Below are positions 41,690-50,561 of a stretch of DNA of 64,000 nt, one piece after another. Position numbers and translations under genes: made by a program. The notes under the pieces were generated by a model. The model was not told the origin of the DNA and ran no database searches. It was given only the letters and a program-made list of their open reading frames with translations. The stretch's first letter is position 1. Every line of letters begins with the position of its first letter. The stretch comes from Pseudoselenomonas ruminantium (GTDB lineage: Bacteria > Bacillota > Negativicutes > Selenomonadales > Selenomonadaceae). Location: contig SVCA01000010.1 of assembly GCA_015058625.1 (NCBI GenBank), positions 61,635 through 125,634 on the forward strand, written 5' to 3'.

Positions 41690-44600
41690 TTGTCTAAGTT
41701 TTTTATTCACCGCCCGATATTTGCCATTGTTATCTCGATTATCATCGTGATTGTCGGTATTTTGGCCGCCTTCCAGCTGCCAATTGCCCAGTATCCGCAG
41801 ATTTCGCCGCCGACGGTTTCCGTTGGTACCAGCTATACTGGTGCCAGCGCCTCCGTTATCAACGATACGGTGGCTCAGATAATCGAGCAGCAGGTCAATG
41901 GTACTCAGGGTATGGATTATATGAGTTCCAACTCGGACGACAGCGGCCGTTACAGCCTGTCTGTGGTCTTTGAGACGGGAACGGATGGCGATATGGACTC
42001 CGTAAAGGTGCAGAACAATGTCGCCATTGCCAATGCCAGCCTGCCTTCCGATGTACAGCAGGTCGGTGTTACTACCAAAAAATCGTCTAACGATATGGCC
42101 TACATGCTGTCCCTTTACTCTCCGGACGGCACTTATGACCGTGCCTATATGAAAAACTACGCCGATATTTATCTCTTGGATGAATTAAAGCGTGTATCCG
42201 GCGTCGGTGACGTGCAGATTTTCGGTTCTGACTACGCTATGCGCGTTTGGCTCAATCCGGATAAGCTGGCCGAGCTCAAGCTGACCATTGCCGATGTAAC
42301 CTCGGCCATCAAGGAACAGAACGTGCAGGCACCTGCCGGTACGGTTGGCGCTATGCCGGTAAACAATGGTCAGGAAAAGCAGTACACGGGTAAGATTTCC
42401 GGCCGTCTGGTAACGGCTGAGGAATTCGGCAATATCGTGCTGCGTTCCGATAAGGGCAAATTTGTTCGTCTGAAGGACGTAGCCCGTGTGGAAACCGGGG
42501 AAAAATCCAGTTCGATTATTTCCAAGTTCAACGGTTATCCTTCCGTTGGTTTCGGTATCAACCTGACCAGTGATGCCAACGCCATGCAGACGGTAGCAGG
42601 TGTGCGTGAAGTGCTCGAAAAAGCCAAGCCGACCCTGCCGCCGAAACTCGAAATGGCACAGATTTTCGACTCCACGAACTACATTAACGCTTCCATCAAG
42701 GAAGTAGTGGAAACCTTCGTAGAAGCCCTGCTGCTGGTGGTGCTGGTTATCTTCCTGTTCCTCCAGAGCTGGCGTGCAACGCTGATTCCGCTGTTGGCTG
42801 TGCCGGTATCCCTTATCGGTACTCTGGCGGCGTTTGTGGTGCTAGGGTTCTCCATTAACACACTGACCCTTTTCGCCATGGTATTGGCTATCGGCCTCGT
42901 CGTTGATGATGCTATCGTTGTTATCGAAAACGTCGAAAAGCACATGGAAGAAGGCTTGACGCCGGTGGATGCAACCGAGCGTGCTATGGCCGAAGTGCAG
43001 GGGCCGGTTGTGGCTATCGCCTTCGTTTTGGCCGCCGTATTCGTACCGGTTGCCTTCTTAGGCGGCATGACGGGTATCCTTTACCGTCAGTTCGCTTTGA
43101 CCATTGCCGTGTCCATGGCGCTTTCCGCCTTTGTGGCCCTGACGCTTACACCAGCGCTTTGTGCGATGATTCTGAAGCGCCATGAAGCGAAAGACGATGA
43201 AGGTGTTCTCGGTCAGTTCTTCGTGAAGTTCAATAACTGGTTTGAACGCACGAAGCGCGGCTATATGGGCGTGGTGGCCAAGTTTATCCGCCGCACCCGC
43301 CTGGCGATTCTCTTTATGGTCATTGTGTGCATCATTTCCGGTGCACTTTACAAGGTACTTCCGTCCACCTTCGTTCCGGACGAAGACCAGGGTTACCTCT
43401 TTGCTGTAGTACAGCTGCCGGAAGGTACATCCATGAATGTCACCCAGCAGACCATCGACAAGGTGGCTACGGCAGCCAAAGACGTTAAGGGTGTAGAAAA
43501 TGTCATGGCCATCACGGGCTTTGATATCTTAGGCGGCGGTGCTAAGCCGAGTGCTGGTCTGGTCGTTTTGGGCATGAAGGACTGGTCACAGCGTCCTGGC
43601 GGTGATGAATCCGTTGGGGCAGCCGTTGGGGCAATGTTTGGCATCGGGGCAAAACTGGCACCGGAAGCTACGGTTATCGCCATGAATCCGCCGGCTCTGC
43701 CTGGTCTGGGTGCCGTAGGCGGCTGGAGCCTGCAGCTGCAGGATATGTCCGGTCATACCGATGAGGAATTGGCTGACATCACGGGTAAAATCGTGGCCGC
43801 AGCCAATCAGCGTCCGGAACTCAAGGGCGTGCGTACGACCTTTAAGATGACGGCGCCGACCTATGAATACGATATTGACCGTGAAAAGGTCAAGCAGTTG
43901 GGCGTCAAGATGTCCGATGTGTTCACGGCTATGCAGGTGAACTTTGGTGGTGCCCAGGTCAACGACTTCAACCAGTTCGGCCGTACCTATAAGGTTATGC
44001 TGCAGTCGGATGTAAGCTACCGCAGTGAAGCCGAAGGCATGAAGTTCGTCTATGTGGAATCGGAAAACGATACGATGGTGCCGCTCGATACGCTCTTAAA
44101 ACCGCGTGTAAGTTCCGGCCCGACGTCGATTTCCCGTTTCAATGGTGCACGCGCCATCAATATTCAGGGTAACGCTGGTGAAGGTTATTCCTCCGGTCAG
44201 GCCATGGCAGCCATCAAAGAAGTGGTTGAGCAGAATGCGCCCAGCGGCTTCAACATCGAATGGTCCGGCCAGAGCCGTGAAGAAGCCAAGGCTACCAGCT
44301 CCACCTTCCAGGTGCTGGCACTCGCACTGGTATTCGTATTCCTGTGCCTGGCAGCGCTCTATGAAAGTTGGAGTGTTCCGTTTGCCGTACTGCTGACGGT
44401 GCCGACCGGTATTATGGGTGCCCTTATCTCCGAGTATGGTCTGTCCATGCTGGAAGGGATGTTCGGTATTCAGAATGCAGGTCTGCAGAACAGCGTTTAC
44501 ATGCAGATTGGTATCATCATGATTATCGGTCTGGCAGCTAAGAACGCTATTCTGATTGTAGAGTTCGCCAAGGTCCGTGTAGACAGAGGTATGGAGCCGG

Positions 44601-44875
44601 TCAAGGCCGCAATTGAAGCAGCTGGCCTGCGTCTGCGTCCTATCCTCATGACATCCTTTGCGTTCATCATCGGCTGCCTGCCGCTGGCTGTGGCCAGTGG
44701 TGCCGGTGCAGCTGCCCGTAATGGTATGGGTGTGGCCGTTGTCGGTGGTATGCTCTTTGCAACCGCTCTTGGTATCTTCCTGATTCCGGTGTTCTTCGTA
44801 GCCATGGAATGGATTGCCGCGAAGCTCGGTATGTTTAAGCAGCAGAAGAAGAAAACTTCCGCCGATTATATGTAA
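41690..44875 (+). CDS. RND-family drug efflux transporter (HAE1 type), pump 2
   Basis: The 1,061-aa proton-driven transporter is closer to classic AcrB/MexB than pump 1: FIHRPIFAIVISIIIVIVGI at the N-terminus, PVAQYPQISPP-like LPIAQYPQISPPTVSV, the TM4 acidic pair in GLVVDDAIVVIENVEKHM, and PSTFVPDEDQGYLFAVVQLP in the second half. A TTG start follows AAGGAGGCGG. It likely exports hydrophobic drugs or bile acids through a TolC-type channel encoded elsewhere. Regulation by the divergent MarR protein is likely. Confidence 0.95.
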   Translation: MSKFFIHRPIFAIVISIIIVIVGILAAFQLPIAQYPQISPPTVSVGTSYTGASASVINDTVAQIIEQQVNGTQGMDYMSSNSDDSGRYSLSVVFETGTDGDMDSVKVQNNVAIANASLPSDVQQVGVTTKKSSNDMAYMLSLYSPDGTYDRAYMKNYADIYLLDELKRVSGVGDVQIFGSDYAMRVWLNPDKLAELKLTIADVTSAIKEQNVQAPAGTVGAMPVNNGQEKQYTGKISGRLVTAEEFGNIVLRSDKGKFVRLKDVARVETGEKSSSIISKFNGYPSVGFGINLTSDANAMQTVAGVREVLEKAKPTLPPKLEMAQIFDSTNYINASIKEVVETFVEALLLVVLVIFLFLQSWRATLIPLLAVPVSLIGTLAAFVVLGFSINTLTLFAMVLAIGLVVDDAIVVIENVEKHMEEGLTPVDATERAMAEVQGPVVAIAFVLAAVFVPVAFLGGMTGILYRQFALTIAVSMALSAFVALTLTPALCAMILKRHEAKDDEGVLGQFFVKFNNWFERTKRGYMGVVAKFIRRTRLAILFMVIVCIISGALYKVLPSTFVPDEDQGYLFAVVQLPEGTSMNVTQQTIDKVATAAKDVKGVENVMAITGFDILGGGAKPSAGLVVLGMKDWSQRPGGDESVGAAVGAMFGIGAKLAPEATVIAMNPPALPGLGAVGGWSLQLQDMSGHTDEELADITGKIVAAANQRPELKGVRTTFKMTAPTYEYDIDREKVKQLGVKMSDVFTAMQVNFGGAQVNDFNQFGRTYKVMLQSDVSYRSEAEGMKFVYVESENDTMVPLDTLLKPRVSSGPTSISRFNGARAINIQGNAGEGYSSGQAMAAIKEVVEQNAPSGFNIEWSGQSREEAKATSSTFQVLALALVFVFLCLAALYESWSVPFAVLLTVPTGIMGALISEYGLSMLEGMFGIQNAGLQNSVYMQIGIIMIIGLAAKNAILIVEFAKVRVDRGMEPVKAAIEAAGLRLRPILMTSFAFIIGCLPLAVASGAGAAARNGMGVAVVGGMLFATALGIFLIPVFFVAMEWIAAKLGMFKQQKKKTSADYM

Positions 44876-44887
44876 ATATGATTTTTC

Positions 44888-44922
44888 TAACCGCGTACAG
44901 TATAGTGCGCGGTTATTTTTTT
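44888..44922 (+). terminator. Terminator after RND pump 2
   Basis: TAACCGCG (44888-44895) pairs with CGCGGTTA (44908-44915), followed by seven T. Confidence 0.85.
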
Positions 44923-44990
44923 GCAGGGAAATGAGATAGAAAGGTCGAAATAATAAATGTTACGGCATGGTGTTTTTGGGGGGACTTTCT

Positions 44991-45515
44991 ATGGGAACGA
45001 TAGCGCTGATTGGCATTGGTGTGTTTTTGGGCTGGTTGATGTTTCGGCCGAAAAATGATAACAGGCGTATGAGTTCGGCTGATTTACCGCAGAAACAACA
45101 ACTGACAAAACAACAACAGACGAAACAGCAGATGGCGACTGGTCAAAGACCACAGGTGGCATCTGCTCTGCAGCACAGAGAAAACAATAGCGGCAACCAC
45201 ACCTTGCGCAACGTAGCCGGTGGAATGGTGGCGGGGGCTGTCCTGGGTCATATGCTTAGCGGTGACCACAAGGCGGAGGCTCATGAGACGGTTAACAACT
45301 ACAATGTCTACAATGACTACTATGACTATGAGCATCTGGCACAGGACGAGGATGTGGATTGGGATGATGACTATGATATGCTGGCTTACGACGAGGATGA
45401 TGATGACAGCTACAATAGTTATGATGATGACGATTACGCAGGCTATGAGGATGACAGCTATGACAGCAGCTCCGACTGGGGCAGTGATTCCTATGATGAT
45501 GGTGGTGACTGGTAA
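44991..45515 (+). CDS. Membrane-anchored protein with Asp/Tyr-rich tail
   Basis: The 174-aa protein has one N-terminal membrane helix (IALIGIGVFLGWLMF), a Gln/Thr/Lys-rich middle and a glycine-zipper-like segment (VAGGMVAGAVLGHMLSG, about residues 74-90). The last 75 residues are almost entirely Asp, Tyr, Ser, Glu and Gly. Low-complexity acidic tails of this kind can bind Ca2+ or basic partners, or be unstructured spacers; I recognise no family. ATG 44991 is chosen for its GGGGGG site. It is a monocistronic unit between two terminators. Confidence 0.65.
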   Translation: MGTIALIGIGVFLGWLMFRPKNDNRRMSSADLPQKQQLTKQQQTKQQMATGQRPQVASALQHRENNSGNHTLRNVAGGMVAGAVLGHMLSGDHKAEAHETVNNYNVYNDYYDYEHLAQDEDVDWDDDYDMLAYDEDDDDSYNSYDDDDYAGYEDDSYDSSSDWGSDSYDDGGDW

Positions 45516-45524
45516 GCATATTTC

Positions 45525-45557
45525 AAAAAAGTCGGCAACGATTGTTGCCGGCTTTTT
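45525..45557. terminator. Bidirectional terminator
   Basis: AAAAAAGTCGGCAAC pairs with GTTGCCGGCTTTTT with one wobble, serving the acidic-tail gene and the convergent LysR gene. Confidence 0.85.
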
Positions 45558-45558
45558 A

Positions 45559-46449
45559 TTAAGACAGTTCATATTTACTTTGTACAAAATCCAGGAATTT
45601 GGCGGTGGCAGCAGAGAAGGCCTGGTTCTTTTTCCAAGCCAGTACATGTCCGGTGATGCGTTCCGGCTGGAAGGGGCGGAAGCAGATTTCCGTCATGGGG
45701 CGGATGGAGACGGCACCCTCCACGCAGATGAGGATGCCAATGCCCTGTTTGACGAGCAGCAAACCGTTGGTGGGGAGATTATGGGAGGCGACAATGTTCA
45801 GCTTTTCTTCGGCTAGGCCCAGCCATTTGGCAATTTCCTCAATGACGATGGTACGGCAGGGGATGATGATGGGCAGTCCTTGAATGTCCTGCGTGGTGAT
45901 TGCTGTTTTGGCGGCAAGAGGGGAATCCTCAGGTATAACAATGCCCCATTTTTCATAGCAGGGCAGACGCAGGAAATTATATTTTGCAACCTCGATGGGT
46001 TCGAGCAGAATCCCCAAATCAATGCTACCACGGTCAATTTTTTCGCGGATATCGTTGCCGTCTGCGCTGTACAGTTCATATTTTACGGCAGGATATTCTT
46101 TGCTGAAGTCGGCCATGATTTGGGGCAAAAGCGTGGAGGCAATGCTTTCCACGCAGGCGATGGAGATGGTTCCGCCGAGCTGTCCCTGCTGTTCGAAAAT
46201 TTCACGGCAGGCCTTGTCGGCAAGTTGGGCGATTTCCTTTGCCCGCTGCTGGAATAAAAAGCCGCTGTCAGACAGGGTCAGTTGTTTGCGTTTTCGGATA
46301 AATAATTCACAGCCAAGGTTGCGTTCCAAATCCATAATCTGCCGGGATAATGTCGGCTGGGTGATGTGGAGGTCTTTGGCTGCCTGCGTGATGTTGCCGG
46401 CATTGGCTACAGCCAGAAAGTATTTCAGTACGCGGATATCCAGTTCCAT
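45559..46449 (-). CDS. LysR-family transcriptional regulator
   Basis: The 296-aa regulator has the N-terminal LysR winged HTH (LKYFLAVANAGNITQAAKDLHITQ, residues about 6-29; PTLSRQIMDLERNLGCELF) and a C-terminal periplasmic-binding-like effector domain (GTISIACVESIASTLLPQIM, DLGILLEPIEV). It is divergent from the CMD-MATE-DUF362 cluster, the standard arrangement for an activator of the neighbouring genes. A palindrome at 46519-46533 may be its site. The effector is unknown. Confidence 0.93.
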   Translation of the reverse strand: MELDIRVLKYFLAVANAGNITQAAKDLHITQPTLSRQIMDLERNLGCELFIRKRKQLTLSDSGFLFQQRAKEIAQLADKACREIFEQQGQLGGTISIACVESIASTLLPQIMADFSKEYPAVKYELYSADGNDIREKIDRGSIDLGILLEPIEVAKYNFLRLPCYEKWGIVIPEDSPLAAKTAITTQDIQGLPIIIPCRTIVIEEIAKWLGLAEEKLNIVASHNLPTNGLLLVKQGIGILICVEGAVSIRPMTEICFRPFQPERITGHVLAWKKNQAFSAATAKFLDFVQSKYELS

Positions 46450-46518
46450 AGCATGTCCTTTCGCTGATGAGTTATCTTATTTTGGGCTTTATCATAGCAT
46501 ATTTTTTTTGCCTTATCA

Positions 46519-46533
46519 ATGCTTAAAAAGCAT
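46519..46533. promoter_or_regulatory. Palindrome, candidate LysR binding site
   Basis: ATGCTT-AAA-AAGCAT is a perfect dyad in the LysR/CMD intergenic interval, 24 bp upstream of the CMD -35 hexamer, where LysR activators usually bind. Confidence 0.45.
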
Positions 46534-46556
46534 GAACTAAAATGTAAAATAGGTAT

Positions 46557-46585
46557 TAGACAAGAAAAATCCCTGACGTTATACT
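46557..46585 (+). promoter_or_regulatory. Promoter of the CMD-MATE cluster
   Basis: TAGACA (46557-46562) and TATACT (46580-46585) have 17-bp spacing. Confidence 0.6.
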
Positions 46586-46627
46586 ATAAGTAAGTTGAAG
46601 GTGGTTTGCATTTGAGGAGGTAATAGT

Positions 46628-47065
46628 GTGAAAAACATGGGAAAGAAACTGGCAGCCGCAGTTTGCGGGGCAGCGTTTTTGGCCGTGAATATGATGCCGG
46701 TTATGGCAGCGAATCAGGAAGGAGAAAAAACAATGGCAAAGAAAATCGTACAGACAGCAGGTCGGGATGCGTTAGGGGAATTTGCACCGGATTTTGCCCG
46801 TTACAATGATGATATTTTATTCGGTGAGGTATGGTCGCGCAATGATGTCCTTTCCCTGCATGACCGCAGTCTGATTACCATTTCGGCGTTGGTGGCCAGC
46901 GGCATTATTGACAGTTCCCTGAAGTATCATATTCAGACGGCAAAAGCCAATGGCGTGACGCAGGCTGAGATGGTCGAAGCCATCACGCAGCTGGGCTTCT
47001 ATGCCGGCTGGCCAAAGGCTTGGGGAGCTTTCCGCATGGCAAAGGAAGTTTACGAGGCTAAGTAA
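46628..47065 (+). CDS. Exported carboxymuconolactone decarboxylase-family protein
   Basis: The 145-aa protein has a Sec signal peptide (KKLAAAVCGAAFLAVNMMPVMA, cleavage about residue 28) followed by a CMD domain (LSLHDRSLITISALVASGI, LKYHIQTAKANGVTQAEMVE, LGFYAGWPKAW). The CxxC pair of AhpD-type peroxidase members is missing, so it is more like the decarboxylase or unknown-function branch. A GTG start at 46628 follows GAGGAGG. It is first in a cluster divergent from lysR and lies 4 bp before a MATE gene. An exported CMD protein is unusual; the substrate is unknown. Confidence 0.82.
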   Translation: MKNMGKKLAAAVCGAAFLAVNMMPVMAANQEGEKTMAKKIVQTAGRDALGEFAPDFARYNDDILFGEVWSRNDVLSLHDRSLITISALVASGIIDSSLKYHIQTAKANGVTQAEMVEAITQLGFYAGWPKAWGAFRMAKEVYEAK

Positions 47066-47069
47066 GTTC

Positions 47070-48401
47070 ATGGAACATTTTTCCGGACGCAGGCTGCGGG
47101 CAATGATATTGCCGCTTTTTGTCGAGCAGCTGCTCGTCATGGTGGTAGGGCTAACGGACACGCTTATGGTCAGCCATGCCGGGGAAGCGGCTGTGTCCGG
47201 TGTTGCGCTGGTGAATCAGTTCAACATTATTTTTCTGTATCTCTTTTTGGCACTGGCCTCCGGCGGGGCAGTTGTCATCAGCCAATACATCGGCCGCAAG
47301 GAGAACGAGCAGGCGGGCAGAACTTCCAGTCAGCTGCTGCTCCTGAGTATCGTGATTTCCCTGGCGGTCACAGGTTTTGTGCTGTCCAGTGCAGAGTGGC
47401 TGCTTTCCCTGCTGTTTGGCAGGGGGGAGCCGGATGTGATGGCGGCCTGTAGCCGCTATTTGCAGATTACGGCCTGCGGCTATCCGGCTATGGCGGTCTA
47501 TTATGCGGGGGCGGCAATCTGCCGCAGCTTGGGAAAAACCAGCATTACCATGTATATCACGGCGATTGCCTGCGTGCTGAATGCCGTGGGGGATTTTCTG
47601 GGCGTGTTTCTTCTGCGGGCCGGTGTAGCCGGTGTGGCTTGGCCCTTTGTCATGGCCTGGATGATTTCGGCACTGTTGATTACAGTGGTATGTTTTGGAA
47701 AAGGGCAGGCAGTAGCTTATCGTATACGCTGGATTTTTGCCTGGAATGGCGCGCTTATGCGCCGGATTTTGTCCATCGCCATACCCAATGGCATTGAAAG
47801 TGGTGTGTTCCAGCTGGTCAAGGTGGCGCTGACCAGTATGGCGGCTCTTTTTGGCACTTATCAGATTGCCGCTAACGGCGTAGCGCAGAGTATCTGGTCA
47901 CTAGCTGCTTTGGCCGGTGTGGCCATGGGGCCGGTGTTTATTACGGTCATCGGCCAATGCGTGGGAGCAAGAGACTTGGAGGCGGCTGCTTATTATTTCC
48001 GCAAACTGGGAAAATATACGCTGGCTTTTTCTACAGGCTGGAATATCCTTATCCTTGCGATTACGCCCTTTGTATTGGATTTTTACGCATTAGCACCGGA
48101 GACAAAGAAACTGGTCCTGCTGCTGGTCTTGATTCACAATGTATTCAATGCGGGCGCCTTTCCTTATTCCGGCGCGTTCAGCAATGGCCTGCGGGCGGCA
48201 GGTGATGTGCGGTTCACGATGACGGTTTCCTTGGCCTCGACCATCGGCGGCAGGTTGCTGCTTTCGTATGTTTTGGGCATTGTACTGAATATGGGCGTAA
48301 TTGGTCTGGCGCTGGCAATGGCGGCGGATTGGACAATTCGGGCTGTCGTTTTTCTATGGCGGGAACGGACGGGAAAATGGCGGAATTTTCAGGTGATATA
48401 G
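47070..48401 (+). CDS. MATE-family efflux transporter
   Basis: The 443-aa polytopic exporter has 12 predicted transmembrane segments and MATE features: LRAMILPLFVEQLLVMVVGL in TM1, ADTLMVS-like TDTLMVSHAGEAAVSGVALV, and two related halves. It would expel cationic or aromatic compounds using Na+ or H+. ATG 47070 is chosen because it gives the usual MATE N-terminus and follows the CMD stop by 4 bp; the frame is open inside the CMD gene but that part is not MATE-like. It is probably coupled to CMD translation. Confidence 0.88.
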   Translation: MEHFSGRRLRAMILPLFVEQLLVMVVGLTDTLMVSHAGEAAVSGVALVNQFNIIFLYLFLALASGGAVVISQYIGRKENEQAGRTSSQLLLLSIVISLAVTGFVLSSAEWLLSLLFGRGEPDVMAACSRYLQITACGYPAMAVYYAGAAICRSLGKTSITMYITAIACVLNAVGDFLGVFLLRAGVAGVAWPFVMAWMISALLITVVCFGKGQAVAYRIRWIFAWNGALMRRILSIAIPNGIESGVFQLVKVALTSMAALFGTYQIAANGVAQSIWSLAALAGVAMGPVFITVIGQCVGARDLEAAAYYFRKLGKYTLAFSTGWNILILAITPFVLDFYALAPETKKLVLLLVLIHNVFNAGAFPYSGAFSNGLRAAGDVRFTMTVSLASTIGGRLLLSYVLGIVLNMGVIGLALAMAADWTIRAVVFLWRERTGKWRNFQVI

Positions 48402-48429
48402 ATAAAGGAGATAAACGGAGGAGTTGAGC

Positions 48430-49428
48430 ATGAATCGCAGAGATTTTGTAAAACTATCCGGTATGGGGCTGGCTTCTGTGTTTTTGGGCGGATGCGGTGT
48501 TTCCCTGCTGGATGGCAGTAAAGAGACAGCGGCAGTCGTGGAAAAGAAATCACCTTTGCTTGCTCATCAGGTTCAGGATACAGATGCGCCGGTGGTGCAT
48601 CTTATTCGTAAAGTGGATGAGGATGCTATGCTGCAGGCGTATGAAAGTACAGGCAGACAGCTTGCCGGAAAAGTCGGCATCAAGCTGACTTTTGAAACGC
48701 CGGGAGGTCCTTACCTTAATCCGCAGTTCCTGTCCAAAGTGAGACAGAAAGTAGATGGAACTTTTTTGGATTCTAACGGATTTACCCCGCCGCGCAACAC
48801 GACAGAAGGTCATTTGCAGGTAGCAAAGGAACATGGGTTTACGGCAGTGGGGCCGGTAGATATTCTTGATGCCGAGGGCGAAATGGATATTCCCGTAATA
48901 AATGGGAAGTATCTGAAATATCATCGTACCGGCTCACATTTTGCCAATTATGACTCCATGTTGTCGGTAGTCCGCTTCAAAGCGCATCATATTCGGGACT
49001 ATGGGGGAACACTTAAAAATCTGACGATATGTCTTGCTTCTATTTCTGGGAAGGCTATTATTCATAGTGCCGGACGGGAAGAAGTCAGTTACAGTCCCGC
49101 GGATATGGAGGAATTTTTGGAATCCATGGCTGACGCGGCCAAGGCGGCAGTGGATGCCAAAAAAGATAGATGGGTATTTCTCAACGTGTTGTGCGGTTTG
49201 CAGCCGGATGATGATTGCGAAGATGCCAAGCCGTTGGCGGATATTGGCATTTTAGCTTCGCTGGATCCTGTGGCTGTGGATCAGGCGGCAGTAGATTTCA
49301 CTTTTGGAGCTGCACCGTCAGAGGCGGTAAGGCAGAAGTGGGAGGAAAAACATAATGTGCGCCTGTTGCAGTATGCTGAGGAACGTGGCTTGGGAAAACG
49401 GCATTATCGTTTGGAAGAAATTGTTTAA
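48430..49428 (+). CDS. DUF362 protein with Tat/lipoprotein signal
   Basis: The 332-aa protein begins MNRRDFVKLSGMGLASVFLG-GCG: a twin-arginine motif (RRDF) and a lipobox Cys, so it is probably a Tat-exported lipoprotein. The body matches DUF362, domains often linked to iron-sulfur or flavin redox proteins (KVGIKLTFETPGGPYLNP; IGILASLDPVAVDQAAVDF). No classical 2[4Fe-4S] motif is present. ATG 48430 lies eight bases after GGAGG. It may act in an extracytoplasmic redox process with neighbouring genes; this is inference. Confidence 0.8.
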   Translation: MNRRDFVKLSGMGLASVFLGGCGVSLLDGSKETAAVVEKKSPLLAHQVQDTDAPVVHLIRKVDEDAMLQAYESTGRQLAGKVGIKLTFETPGGPYLNPQFLSKVRQKVDGTFLDSNGFTPPRNTTEGHLQVAKEHGFTAVGPVDILDAEGEMDIPVINGKYLKYHRTGSHFANYDSMLSVVRFKAHHIRDYGGTLKNLTICLASISGKAIIHSAGREEVSYSPADMEEFLESMADAAKAAVDAKKDRWVFLNVLCGLQPDDDCEDAKPLADIGILASLDPVAVDQAAVDFTFGAAPSEAVRQKWEEKHNVRLLQYAEERGLGKRHYRLEEIV

Positions 49429-49647
49429 GTGAAATATGGAGGAAACGAAAATGAAACTTACCAGATTTGGGGCGAAGAACCGAAGGAACTGCTGCCCGGT
49501 CAAAGCGTCACCATCCCCGAGGGCGTGAAGCACTGGCATGGAGCGCAGAACAACAGCTGGTTCCAGCATCTGTCCATCTTTAAGGAAGGGGCTACCACAG
49601 AATGGCTGGAACCGGTGAACGAAGCAGAATACGCCAAGCTGAAATAA
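49429..49647 (+). pseudogene. C-terminal fragment of a cupin-domain protein
   Basis: The 72 codons encode only the second half of a small cupin: YQIWGEEPKELLPGQSVTIP, then EGVKHWHGAQNNSWFQHLSI with the metal-binding HWH and C-terminal His. The first cupin motif (GxxHxH) is missing. The only good ribosome site-start pair (GGAGG then ATG 49451) is in a different frame and stops soon. The reading frame starts directly at the DUF362 stop. It looks like the remnant of a cupin gene that lost its 5' end. Confidence 0.65.
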
Positions 49648-49664
49648 AATATTTCCTTTATTAT

Positions 49665-49711
49665 ATTGACATCGTGTCATTTATTGTTTATAATAATGAC
49701 ACGATGTCAAT
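49665..49711 (+). promoter_or_regulatory. Consensus promoter flanked by a double-dyad operator
   Basis: TTGACA (49666-49671) and TATAAT (49689-49694) have 17-bp spacing, a full consensus promoter. ATTGACATCGTGTCATT (49665-49681) and AATGACACGATGTCAAT (49695-49711) are perfect inverted repeats of each other, and each is itself a TGACA-N3-TGTCA dyad. They cover the -35 and the region just after the -10. A TetR-like repressor would fit; none is encoded next to it. Confidence 0.78.
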
Positions 49712-49746
49712 AATGTTATAAATGATTGTTTACGGAGGGAAGCAAC

Positions 49747-50544
49747 ATGAGAAATCTGCCGAAAATTGCTTTAGGGGCATGGTCCTGGGGAAAAGGCACA
49801 GCTGGTGGTGATCAGGTATTGAAAAAAGGTTTAATGTTTTGTCTGGGAGGAATGTTAATGGCTAGTTCAGTGGTTAGTGCGCATCCAATCCGTACGCCGG
49901 AAGGCAATATGCCAATGGTACATTGGGCTGTACTGGAATCCACGCCGGGCAATATGCAGGCCATGGGCGCAATCGGCGCTAAAACCGTCGGGTCGCAGAC
50001 AGCCAAGGAAGCCGGCACTTATGCGCTTTATGGCGGCATTGATGTGAAGAATCATGATTTAATGCGTCTGCTGGAAATTTATGAAAGCTATGAAGCCTAT
50101 CGCATTCACAGCACCAGCGAGGCTTTTCAGGAATATCGGGCGGCAAGGCTGCCGATGCTGAAGAATTTGCGGATTATGGAGGCTAACGGCATTGCCTTGG
50201 AGCAGAAAGATAGCGGCACAGCGACGGTTGTCTATATTCACCGCTATGAAGTAGCGCCGGAAAAACTGGCCGAATACCAGCATCTGGCAACGGCAGAAGC
50301 TGTACGCGCGGTAAGGGAAGATGCTGGTGTCATGGGGATGTTTGTGACGGCTGAGCACGATAATCCGAACATCATTCATACCATGGAACTTTATCGGGAT
50401 AAGGCCGCCTATGAGCATTATCGGGAATCGGCAAAAGCAAAGGAATTCCAGAGTAAAACTGCCGCCATGTTCCGCACGGCGCATACGGTGGAAAATCTGC
50501 CCGCCAATATCACGCTTAGTCAAAAAGGATTGAAGAAATCCTGA
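49747..50544 (+). CDS. Exported antibiotic-biosynthesis-monooxygenase-domain protein fused to an aldo/keto reductase N-terminal remnant
   Basis: From ATG 49747 (behind ACGGAGGG) the first 24 residues, MRNLPKIALGAWSWGKGTAG and GDQV, look like the start of an aldo/keto reductase. The frame then runs straight into LKKGLMFCLGGMLMASSVVS-AHP, a signal peptide, and two antibiotic-biosynthesis monooxygenase (ABM) repeats (MVHWAVLESTPGNMQAMGAI; VYIHRYEVAPEKLAEYQHLA, MFVTAEHDNPNIIHTMELYR). A TTG at 49819 would give the ABM protein alone as MKKGLMFC. A deletion joining an AKR 5' end to an exported ABM gene is the simplest explanation. Whether the exported form is still made depends on TTG use. Confidence 0.7.
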   Translation: MRNLPKIALGAWSWGKGTAGGDQVLKKGLMFCLGGMLMASSVVSAHPIRTPEGNMPMVHWAVLESTPGNMQAMGAIGAKTVGSQTAKEAGTYALYGGIDVKNHDLMRLLEIYESYEAYRIHSTSEAFQEYRAARLPMLKNLRIMEANGIALEQKDSGTATVVYIHRYEVAPEKLAEYQHLATAEAVRAVREDAGVMGMFVTAEHDNPNIIHTMELYRDKAAYEHYRESAKAKEFQSKTAAMFRTAHTVENLPANITLSQKGLKKS

Positions 50545-50561
50545 CCATAAATATTTTATAG

